A stretch of 64,000 nt of DNA from Calycina herbarum (taxonomy: Eukaryota; Ascomycota; Leotiomycetes; Helotiales; Pezizellaceae), in NCBI GenBank assembly GCA_001414485.1, contig LLEY01000131.1:110145-174144 (forward strand), read 5' to 3'. Under the pieces are notes generated by a model. That model was not told where the DNA came from. It saw only the letters and a list, made by a program, of their open reading frames with translations, and did no database searches. Positions 22,671 to 32,600 of the stretch are shown here, piece by piece (the stretch's first letter is position 1; each line of letters opens with the position of its first letter). The translations under genes and the position numbers were made by a program.

Positions 22671-23222
22671 TGTGATGATTTATATTGGAGGAATTTAGCA
22701 TGCGAGTTCGTGTTCTATAGAGCTGGGAAATGGAGGTAAGAGTGAGCTGGTAAGTATATATAATCGTGTTTTTGGCTTTGTTTACTATTGAGAGGGGCAC
22801 CTATTTTTTGAAATACCTCAATTTATTAGTTGGAAATATTCTGTTACAACTATTCCCGTGCAGCTGATGACCATTGCTGTTTTACTTTCTTGTCTTCGTA
22901 TCAGATTGAGCCATTGTATTTCCACAAGATACTTGGGACAATGCGACAAGTGATCAGAAACCACCGAAAAACAAAGAGCCTCACAATTCCCTTGTCCCTT
23001 CCCTTTGTTATCCAAGCTCTAGTTCACTTTCCAGCATCGACCACTTTCTTTGTACACCACCTATTCAAGACACGAAGTGTGTTCAGGCAGAATAAACAAC
23101 TCCAAATAATGCTCTAGATATGAAGATGCACTTCCCCCAAACTCCACTCTTCGATTACCTTTTACTTCGCTTATACCCAGGATACACACCACCACCAATC
23201 TTCCACCAACTAAAGAATCACA
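22671..23222. promoter_or_regulatory. shared upstream region of two Cys-signature genes
   Basis: 553 bp between divergently read members 4 and 5. A TATATA stretch sits near 22757, about 85 bp before the member 4 start. No gene seen. Confidence 0.35.
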
Positions 23223-23570
23223 ATGTGTCACATCATCACCGAACGCTACAAGTGCTCCCACACCTCACCCCCTAACCCTTTCGACACCTGTCACCCCTAC
23301 TGGGAATACGGCAAGCAGAGCCAATGTCCCAACTTCACATCCACCGTCAAGCCTGTAAACCGAGAGTGCGACTACTGTGAAGGATTAAAGCTGCAACGGT
23401 TGATGAAGCATCATGATGAGGAGCAGGAAGAAGAGAGAGAGAGAGATAGTTTTTGTGGCTTGCTTTGTTGGTGTGCGATGTACTTTTGCTGTTTTCCTTT
23501 TACAGGGAGTTGGAGGCATTGTTGTGGGGGGTGTTGCCGGGGGGAGGAGGAGAAGGATGAAACTGAATGA
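23223..23570 (+). CDS. small Cys-signature protein, member 5
   Basis: Single exon, 115 aa. Cysteines are at 2, 11, 23, 35, 49 and 52 with His13, the cleanest copy of M-C-x8-C-x-H-x9-C-x11-C-P-x12-C-x2-C. A charged helix (KLQRLMKHHDEEQEEERERD) leads to an extreme tail, about residues 75-107, with roughly ten Cys among aromatic and Gly residues (SFCGLLCWCAMYFCCFPF, then HCCGGCC). That tail would be membrane-embedded, heavily lipidated or metal-binding (inference). The protein ends in acidic residues. No signal peptide. Confidence 0.7.
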   Translation: MCHIITERYKCSHTSPPNPFDTCHPYWEYGKQSQCPNFTSTVKPVNRECDYCEGLKLQRLMKHHDEEQEEERERDSFCGLLCWCAMYFCCFPFTGSWRHCCGGCCRGEEEKDETE

Positions 23571-24325
23571 TGAGGAGGTTTAATTTTCTTCTTTTGTCTT
23601 TTTACATTGTTTTCTTTTTGGTTACCACGGGCATTTATGTTTTGATTAATATTCCCGTACGTCTGTTCTGGTTTAACCACAGCACATAACGCTTCAAATC
23701 TTCCTCTTGCGTTCTATTTTCCATTCTCATACACACATATATTTTTCTCTTAAACCTTCCTCAACTAATCTTGACTTTCAATCATTTTATGTTCCAAAAA
23801 CATCCCCTCTTTCCACTCATGCAAAGGGGGGCAAGCCACGTGACCTTTAACATACAAACAAGCCTCCTTCTCCCATTTTCACATGTCTTTTCTAACAACC
23901 GCACATCTCTCTAGGCAACAGTTCTATTACAAGTGCCGAACATCCATCAAAACATCCATGATCTCCTACCAACAATCCCTTATCTCTCCTCCAAAATCCT
24001 TCAATTAGCCCCAGGCAAAAGCACTTCCTATATTAGCCAAGGAACGCCGAGGTTTGCCATAACCTCACCTCTCACCACACCAAGTAAACACCCTACTACC
24101 CCACATACCGAAAACTACAACAAAGGATCACGCAGGTCCAATCTGAACCTTGGCACTAGAAAGACAAAGAGTATGGCTGTCATGTGGGCCAACATTTCCT
24201 CAGAATAATCTCAATCCCTGATGTTGCAGATTGTGGGGAAGCGAAGAGACATATTACTATATCATCATATCTTCCGTGTAATGAGTAAAGTTTGATAATC
24301 CAAGCAAGATTGTTGATCCATAACC
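23571..24325. other. intergenic
   Basis: Between Cys-signature member 5 and the xylanase gene. An open frame at 23933-24208 has no domain. Confidence 0.35.
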
Positions 24326-25064
24326 ATGATTACCATTTTGTTTTTATATTTTGTGGTAGGAGTCCTGGGACAAAGTTATTACTCCACAAACTGGAGTGAC
24401 GGCACCGCGAAAGCGAAGTATACCAATGGAGCCGGTGGCCTATTCAGCGTCACTTGGTCCGGAAATAAGGCAATTTCGTCTGTGGGAAAGGGTGGAATCC
24501 AGGTGGTTCTCGGTACGATGACCATACTTCTCCCAAACTCCGGAAATACTGACTGTTTTTCAACCAGGGCCGTAGCATACAGCGGCACCTTTCAGCCCAA
24601 TGGAAATGCCTACCTAACAATCTATGGCTGGACCACCAATCCCCTCGTCGAGTATTACATCGTTGAATCCTACGGGAACCACAAACCCTCCGATAACGCG
24701 GAAGCACAGATGAAAGGGAATCTCACCTCGGATGGGGGAACATATGAGATAATGACCAAGATGCGAGTAAATAAACCTTCCATCCAAGGAACAGCTACAT
24801 TCCCGCAATTCTGGTCTATCAGAACGAGCAAACTTGTCGGTGGGACGGTGACGACGGGAAACCATTTTGCGGCGTGGAAGGCGGCGGGTTGGAAGATGGG
24901 AAATCATAATTATATGGTAGTGGCGGTTGAGGGACAGGATAGTAATGGGACGGCTACGATCACAGTGGGAGTCGCGCCACCGACGTAAGTTGCCTTTTTT
25001 TGTTGAGAAGTTAACGTGCTGATTTGAGTGTAGACCGACTGCAACTTCGGCTAGTAGAGGTTAG
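24326..25064 (+). pseudogene. GH11 endo-xylanase with apparent 1-nt frameshift
   Basis: A signal peptide (1-15) leads into the GH11 fold: YTNGAGGLFSVTWSGN, GNAYLTIYGWTTNPLVEYYI (nucleophile Glu), TSDGGTYEIMTKMRVNKPSI, TATFPQFWSIR, and VVAVEGQDSNG (acid/base Glu). After WSGN the frame is lost. The next conserved segment, GNFVCGKGWNPGGS, is found in the -1 frame (24469-24512), as if one G were missing near 24469-24471. It is followed by a perfect 55-bp intron (24513-24567, GTACGA, CTGAC branch, CCAG), after which the fold resumes. A second intron (24985-25033) precedes a short PTATSASRG-like tail. If spliced, translation stops early. If the intron is retained, the frame is restored but the conserved loop is replaced. 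Probably non-functional. Confidence 0.8.
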
Positions 25065-27097
25065 CGGGGCTACTGTGGAGTTCAAGGGAAGGCGACACAA
25101 CGGGATTTGACGGGTTGGAGTTGTGAGCGAATGAATTGAGATTGCAGAGCGAAGGGTGAATCAGTAGAATATTACTCTACTTTCAAAGATCACTCTCCTC
25201 TTTGCCGAATGTTGGCAAACTAATGACTAGCTTGCAACTGAGATAAAGTATGAGAAGCTTTTACCTTGGCCAGATATTTGGCATTCAAGGCTAGAAGAAA
25301 TGAACCCGTTACCCGAGAAGGTTGACCGAGTTGAGAAAATTTGTTTTGCTCTCCTAACCCTTCCGCATGGCCGTTCAAAGTGTGCTCTAGTCTCTGTGGC
25401 ACCAGAGGTATGAGGCCAACGTAAATCAAGGACAAAGAAAAGAATCGCATCAATCAACTAACTTTCCCCGACAAATATCATTCACTAAAAAAAAAGTTAT
25501 ATTAACTTATCTATCAAAACTGAAATTTGAATTGCCAACAACAAATCAACAAAAGCGATCTTTGTAAAAGAAAGCTTCAAGTGAAAGCCCCCACTTTGAT
25601 ACAGCAGCATCTAAACTAGCACACCGGAAAACGAATCCCATCTGCAACATCAAGCATGGATTTGATGATAACCAAAGTCTCGGTAACAATGGGGAGATCC
25701 CGGCGCTATGGCAAGGGGAATCCGAGTGGTTTTCCTTGTCATCTCATGCCGATTAATCGTGGAGATTTCAAACTAACAGATGACGAAGTCGATAGCCGAG
25801 ATTTTGGCTTCCCCTTGTATCCCCGATAGCTATGCTTTGGTGGTTTATTGCAAAGGCTCGTTTCTTCATCTTGAGTCTTGAATTGAAGGAAGAGCCACGA
25901 AGTAACTCTTCAAGTAAATGCAAGCGAAGACAGACGCTTTCTGAAGGGTGGAAATCAATGGACAAAGTCCCAGAGAATGTCTCGAATTCGTACTTTATAT
26001 CGAGAGATTACCGACGTGTTTCCGTTTTGCAAGTCATATTAGCAGAGCCCCAATCCCATTCTCGTCAGTCTCGAGCACAAATATCGAGCACAAACAAGAA
26101 ATGTGTATCTCTGTCTCACAACCTCGCTGGTGCTAAAAGAACCGATTGGTCCCCCCACAGCCTCCTTCAGCAAGGTAGGAATCCTCCATCGTAAAATCCC
26201 ACAAAAACAGTTCTTAAGAAGGTTAGCTTACATGTACCGGCATAAGATGCCCCAAATCAAACCTGACTCGTGATCTGCCCCGCAATCTTCCCCGCACCAT
26301 CTGGGCATGGGGATGTCGGGGAAGCAACCACCACAAAAAAACATCCAAGATCTGGTGGCGCTCAGCATTTCCACCTTCTCCATCTCGAAGTGCCAACAAA
26401 AGTAACAGAGAAAACAGAAAAAAGCAGAAAATAAACTGAACATTTTACGAACCATGTCAGCTTGCTCTCATACCGAGGATAACAACCAGGATATCCACCA
26501 GAGGGTGTCACAAGCCTCCAAGCCGGCGTCTCTTTTCAATGGGTCGTACCGAGGGGCTTCAAATACGGGGTCCCCTCTCAGCTAAAAGTAAATTATCAAG
26601 TTTATCGACTCAAAACTCGACGCACGTGGGACCATTTCGAGTCAAATCATTTTCCTCTGCATAAACTCAGATCTGAATCCACTTCAATCCAGACCTTGGG
26701 ATTACTTTTCCAAGCCCGAAGAAGAAACGAAGCAGCTGAGGTCAACCTTTTAGAAGTCAACCTTTTATCCTTTTATTTGACGGCAACAAAACCGGTATGC
26801 AAGCTCTTGACCCCCGCTAGTCTCCCATTCGCGTGGATGTGGACACTTTCCCCAAAACGCGTGAACGTGTGTGGGTGAGAGATGGGGAAGATGGGAATGA
26901 TGGGGTGATAAAGCGGTCTTTCGTCCGCCCCATCCATTGAACTTCGGAGTGGGTACCGAGGGGTTGGGTAAATTCTTGGCCATAACCTATAGACCTAGAG
27001 TCGATACAAGTAGAAGTATAAAGGTTGGCAAATTCCCACGATACAAGGGGCAGTGCAAGCCTTTCGAATTGTTCTGATCCATTCTAAATTCATCATC
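25065..27097. other. 2-kb intergenic region upstream of the sugar transporter
   Basis: No gene supported. Short open frames (25227-25457, 26228-26455) lack domains. A tandem 12-bp word GTCAACCTTTTA occurs twice near 26741-26770. Confidence 0.4.
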
Positions 27098-29188
27098 ATG
27101 TCGAACACAAAAGCCGGCGAGGTTGAGCATCATGAGGACGAGAAACATGTTTCTGGCGATGTTGTTCAAGTCCAGGCAGCCTCCGTTGCGCTCGCGGCGG
27201 CGATGGCAGCGCAAAAGCCATCATTGTTGTCGAAGAACATGTTGAAACTTTATGCCATTATGTCTGTTGGATATTTGGTCTCAACTCTCAATGGTTTTGG
27301 TAAGTAACAGTTCCCCAAGATAAGACGCCCGGTTACTGCTCTCGACTGTATCAAAAATAGTTCGAAAGAGTCTGCGACAATTAAAATTATTGTTCGAGAA
27401 GGTTTAGGAGAATTCAAGACTCGATTTCTTTATTGTCCTAACCCTTCTCGATTAATGGTTACGATTATCCGACATATCTCGAATAATAAGATAAAGAGCA
27501 ATGACCAAACCTTCTTACAAAATGTTTCTGACACCCCTTAGATTCTTCCCTCATGGGAGCAATCAACGCCATGACTCCCTATCAAGAAACCATGGGTCTC
27601 AGCGGTGCAGGTTCCTCGACAGGTCTCGTCTTCATCATCTACAATCTCGGACAAATCGCCGCCTTCCCATTCTGCGGATTCCTCGCCGATGGCTATGGAC
27701 GACGAATCTGCATTTTCGTAGGATGTTTTATTGTTTTGGTCGGAACCGCAGTACAAGCGACAGCTAATGCAAGAGAACAATTCATGGGGGGTCGATTCAT
27801 ACTTGGTTTTGGAGCTGCTCTGGCATCCGCAGCAGGCCCAGCTTACACGGTCGAATTGGCACATCCAGCATATCGTGGTACCATGGCTGGTATGTACAAC
27901 AACTTTTGGTGGCTAGGAAACATTCTTGCAGGTTGGACGACTTATGGATCGAACAAGTAAGTATATATCGGTACTCTTCTGATTATTCGAGCCAGCCCGC
28001 ACAACATCTCATATTGTGCGAAATGGTTTGGAATAATCAGTGATTCTCCGAGATAATCTCGCATAACCTTTTCACAGAATGAGATGGCTAACTCTGACCT
28101 AGAAACCTCACATCTTCATGGGCTTGGAGAATCCCAACCATCGTACAATGTGGAATGCCCTCAATTGTCATGGTATTAATTTTATGCTTCCCCGAGTCCC
28201 CTCGTTGGTTAATTGCCAAAGACCGACGAGAAGAAGCACTAGCGATCTTCGCAAAATACCACGGTGATGGCGATGATCAATCCCCAATCGTGCAGCTTGT
28301 GAGTCTCTTCCTTGATCATCTCTTCATTTTGCACAACTGACTTTGTATAGGAATACCACGAAATCGTCGACCAAATGAACCAAACCAGAAACGACAACCC
28401 ATGGTGGGATTTCCGCGAGCTGGCCAACACCCGCGGAGCTCGATACCGTCTATACATGGTCATCGCAATGGCCTTCTTCGGTCAATGGTCCGGAAACAAC
28501 GTCGTCTCCTACTTCATGCCCGAGATGATCGAAAACGCCGGCATCACAGACAAAAACAAGCAACTCCTCATCAACGCCATTAACCCGATTTTCTCCATGA
28601 TCGGCGCCATGTATGGAGCGACACTCCTCGATAAGCTGGGGAGAAGATTCATGATGTTGGCTGGTTTGACGGGAGCATTGGCTTCTTATATCATGCTCAC
28701 TGCATTCACGGCTTCGGCGGAGAAGAAGGCGAGTTTGTCGTATGGTGTCATTGTTTCGATTTTCCTCTTTGGAATTATCTTTTCTTGGGGTTTCACCCCT
28801 TTGCAGACACTGTACGCTGTTGAATGTTTGGAAAATCGCACTCGTGCGAAGGGTTCTGGGTTGAACTTTCTTTTCCTCAATGTGGCGAGTAAGTACAAAA
28901 GCGGCATCCCCTAGTATTCGTCTGCTAACTTTCTTTCCAGTGGTGGTCAACACCTATGGTATCTCCGTTGGTATCGCAAAGATCGGATGGAAATTATATA
29001 TCGTATACATTGGTTGGCTATGCGTTGAAATGGCTGTCGTGTACTTCTTCTTCGTGGAAACGGCTGGAAAGACGTTGGAAGAGATGAGCAGCATTTTCGA
29101 TGCCGATAATCCACGTAAGGAGAGTACGAAGAAGATGAAAGTGGAGATTGACGAGAGCGGACAAGTCGTTCATATCGATGACGTTTGA
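27098..29188 (+). CDS. MFS sugar transporter (sugar porter family)
   Basis: Five exons (27098-27299, 27542-27956, 28103-28298, 28351-28888, 28941-29188) encode 532 aa with about 12 membrane segments. Family signatures are GFDSSLMGAIN after TM1, GFLADGYGRR between TM2 and TM3, PESPRWLIAKDR before the central loop, DKLGRR, and VETAGKTLEEM after TM12. These place it in the sugar-porter (PF00083) family, in the fungal lactose/hexose-permease-like group. The N-terminus is cytosolic and acidic. The last two introns are a normal 52 bp, but the first two are 242 and 146 bp and each contains a foldback. Substrate unknown; cellobiose, lactose or hexose are possible. It converges on a transcription-factor gene. 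Confidence 0.92.
27394..27451. repeat. foldback in intron 1 of the sugar transporter
   Basis: TCGAGAAGGTTTAGGA (27394-27409) pairs with TCCTAACCCTTCTCGA (27436-27451) over 16 positions with one G-U wobble, leaving a 26-nt loop. It lies inside a 242-bp intron, about five times longer than this gene's short introns. Confidence 0.6.
27979..28044. repeat. imperfect palindrome in intron 2 of the sugar transporter
   Basis: TGATTATTC...CGCACAA on the left is mirrored by TTGTGCG...GGAATAATCA on the right, with mismatched middles, inside a 146-bp intron. The left half and the sequence just after the right half resemble DNA at 29820-29880. Confidence 0.5.
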
Positions 29189-29938
29189 TAACGGAATGTC
29201 GGTGGACATTTTCGTGTAGCTTAATGATATAAATAACCTTCAACAATACTTGTTCTTCTACTTTTGAGGTATAAATTTCTCTCAATTGTTTTGGTTGATC
29301 TTCCTCAATTTTTCCACACGTTCTCGGTCACCCCCTTACTACTCCTCAAAATGCATACCCAGATGAGTGTTCTCAGACGAGGATCCCTCCGAGGATAGTA
29401 AATCCAAGACTGAAGAGAATGCCCCGCTATGAGACAATCTCAACTACGCGTAGTAAAGGAATCAAGACATCCTTCCATCGTTCTTGCTTCATCGATTTGA
29501 TTATTCTAACCATGGTTCATTGAAATGGTTGTTCCAGATGACGAGAGAGAACTGAGGTAATTAGCCGAAACGTCGAGAATATTGACAGTCCTAGATGAGC
29601 TTGCCGTATACCGTCGAGGTTCGGTGCAATAATGGTAAACTCAAAGTTATGAGAATGACCTGTTGTGAGTTAGGACATCCCTTGTTTGCTAGGTGTACGT
29701 GCCGGTCATTGGCTATTCCTATTGTACAAACGATTCGGAAGAATGACAAAGTCTAGATACTAAATTGACTCGGTCATTTTCTTATATTGTGCGACGCGTT
29801 TTAGAATTGCCGAAATCCAAATTTTGGTTATTCGAGACGGACTCGCACAATATTCTCAGTGAGTCTTCGAGATGCTTATTTTCCCCGATCGCCACAAATA
29901 GTTACAAGCACCATTGGGCTATCCAGAAGGCGTGCAGT
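29189..29938. other. 3' intergenic region between convergent genes
   Basis: No gene. Holds a second copy of the palindromic sequence seen in intron 2 of the transporter. Confidence 0.4.
29784..29878. repeat. second copy of the palindromic repeat
   Basis: ATATTGTGCGA near 29784 and TCGCACAATAT near 29845-29855 are exact reverse complements. The right half reads TTATTCGAG...CGCACAATATTCTCA, then CAGTGAGTCTTCGAGAT, matching the intron-2 copy at most positions. Confidence 0.5.
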
Positions 29939-31972
29939 TCAAATGATTGGTCCAGGGTCTACACCAAACTGTTCCATATTGTCAATCTTGAAAAGATCCT
30001 CATAATTAAGAGGAAAATTAGGATCCAAATAATTCCCAAATATCTGGTCAATATTATCGAGTGGATCATCAGAAAGGCCAACAGAAGAATCATCCTGTAC
30101 ATCAAAGTTCGTCGGCGGTCTCCTCGAGGAAGAACCAGGCTGTTGAGGATCCATTGATAATAGAACGGTGCGAGAAAGGGTAGCCATTAAATCAGCAGCC
30201 CACCAATTTTCTCGGAAATCCTCGAGAGTTCTTTGGCATGTCTCGAATTCAGCCTTTCCTTGTGAGAATATGTGTTTTACCCGGCTGTTGCGAACTTTCT
30301 TGTATGCTACGGAGAGCGCGAGTGAGATACCATAAGGAACCACTGGTAAAGGCAAGACATCTGGATTCTTGGTCCCACATATGAGGGTCGTAACTTGCGA
30401 CGCAGAGAAACTTTGCCTGAGTGACGAAGCCGTCTGAGGAGTTGACTGGTGATTTAGTCTAGATCTTGAAGATACCATCGCGACTGCGAGGTAAAATAAA
30501 TGCAGGGTGAGTAGTGTAGTAGAGTTCATTGACCAGGCCTCGAATTCAGCGACGATATCTTCGAACCCTGGAAACGTATGTTCCCACCCTGTTGAATATG
30601 CCGGTGCGAATGGACGGTAAAGTGCAATAACCTCATTTAACAATCTTGCTACTCTTAGCCAGATCTTGAATGGCTTATCAGCTTCATTTCCGATGTCTGA
30701 TGTAAAGTCTGGGACGCTGATATCCTGGTCGAACATCATTACAGGCCTGCCATTTGTAGAAGCATTGAGTTTGTCCAACGTCCAAATGCACCAAAACAAC
30801 TTTGCCCGGGAAACATCACTACTAGAAGCAGGTCCTCGGGCAATTTGAAGTCCAATGGTATGAGAATGATGAATCGCTTGTGCAAGATGCATAGAAGCGT
30901 CCTCAGCACCATCCGGGCCTTCGCTGTGGAGAGATATCAAGGTAAGAATACGAATCAAACTTAGTTTGTCATATCGAGGGTTGCTTCTCAAATCCCCGAC
31001 AATGGAACTATACAACATCTTGGAAAAATCACGGGTACACAGTACGCGAGATGGATTGAGGACCCTTAGATGAGGTTTCGCACGAGTGTCCTTTGCAGCA
31101 GTTAAAAGAACTGCATGAACAAGTGGTTTCGGCACGCGTGAATGATGCAGCTCTTCACGAAAGTCTGCCTCGACGAGTATTGGTAGAACAATGTTCACAC
31201 GGAGAAAGTAGATATCGATCAAAGCTGCTTCATCGGCTGGCGCTAGGATAATAGAATAAGGCTCCTTGAGGCTGTAAGCACTTGCATTTGGAGGCCCAGC
31301 CCGACCGCCTATATTTATAGAGCCTGTTTCTTTGCCATCGGTCGCATCGCCATTCCGTTGTTCCAACCAAACACCGATATCGTGACGAGTGGTTGGCGGC
31401 CCTTCCGAAGCGCGGTCGAGGAATACAGCTTCAGGGTTGAGATCTCCTACAAACCGCGTAGACACCCTCTCAGTTTGTGATGGGTTCGGAACACCACCCG
31501 GTGCGCGTTCCGCTGCCTGCGAATTCCAATCCAGTGGTGTAACCCGAGCTGGGGAGCCTCCATTGATATCACCATCCCCTCCTGTATGCGAAGCTTGTGA
31601 TAAGGCCCTCGGCGGAAAATCAATTGATTGAGCTTCTCGCGCTGGTTGGGGATGTGCGAGATGTGGTGAGTAACCATTGACGGGCGGGAGCTGGTCGGTG
31701 GAAATATTCCTTCTGAATTGAGGTGTCGATTCAGCGGAGAGAGATTCGTCGTCCGCATGCATACATCGTTTCTATGGCGGAACAGTTAGCAATGGCCAGA
31801 CTCCGTACTTCAGGGCAGGGTAACAGTAGTAGAGCGGAGGAGCAGAGTAGAGAAGAACTTCCATTTCTACCTTTCTTCGCCTGCAGCGTTCACAAGCCTT
31901 ATTAAACCGTTTCCGTTTGGGCGAGTTCTGGTCATGTTCGACAAATTTGACCTCCATCCTGTTCTGTATCAT
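29939..31972 (-). CDS. fungal-specific transcription factor with incomplete zinc cluster
   Basis: Two exons (31972-31871, 31771-29939) around a 99-bp intron with a GCTAAC branch encode 644 aa. The N-terminus has a basic patch (PKRKRFNK), then C27-x2-C30-x6-C37 (CERCRRRKKRC) spanning the splice site. The expected second half of a Zn2Cys6 cluster (three more Cys) is absent; Ser/Pro-rich sequence follows instead. A short conserved-looking segment RFVGDLNPEAVFL precedes a full fungal_trans domain (about 190-400), including SEGPDGAEDASMHLAQAIHH, AKLFWCIWTLDKL and GRPVMMFDQDISVPDF. The cluster may be atypical, or an exon may be missed. The gene converges with the sugar transporter and diverges from the DUF1479 gene. 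Confidence 0.82.
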
Positions 31973-32600
31973 TAGAAATGTGAAAGATTGTCATGGGGTG
32001 GCATGACAGATTAGCGGGTGAGTTTTACTAACGGCACTCGGAGCTAGCTGTATTTGGGGTTCCGCCGGTGTGGCTCCATCCTGCCTGATAGTTGCCCACC
32101 CGCGGATCACCCCTTTTTGGCAATCCGACTCTTCTGTGTCTAACGCCACCAAACAACCTGGGACCTTAGGAGGGGTGGTACTATTGCTCGACGAGGATTG
32201 GAATTCGTAAGTCCCTCATATTATAAATTCTCTTAGAAATTAGAAGAAATGACTTCCTCCCATACTATATTGACCTGCTCATATTCCCCTCTCCTTCTCC
32301 CTCGGACTCTTTAACTCCCTATATTTTCTGGCATTCGATCATTTTTTCTCCTTAATAAGATGATTCGGTCTCTACAACCACACCCAAATGTATCGCCAAT
32401 GTACCGAGCTGGTGGAGATACAACGGTTTCCATTTTGGGCCTCTGCCGCCTTTCCGCTTCCAAACCCGACCCGATGGCAACCCGCCATTGTATATAACCC
32501 ATATTCTCCCCGCATCTTCTCTCCGTCTTCTCTCAGTCTTCTCCGCATTCCAATTTTTGTTCCATTCATACATTCTCTCAATCGAATAAAAATCCTCTCA
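31973..32600. promoter_or_regulatory. shared upstream region of the regulator and DUF1479 gene
   Basis: 628 bp between two divergent starts. Contains CT-rich leader-like sequence before the DUF1479 start. No gene. Confidence 0.35.

Noticed and set aside
23411..23680. Ser-rich frame opposite Cys-signature member 5
   Set aside because: It is the antisense of the Cys-rich tail and Glu-rich helix; composition follows from that.
32388..32600. In-frame extension upstream of the DUF1479 start
   Set aside because: Not family-like; the ATG at 32601 better fits expected length.
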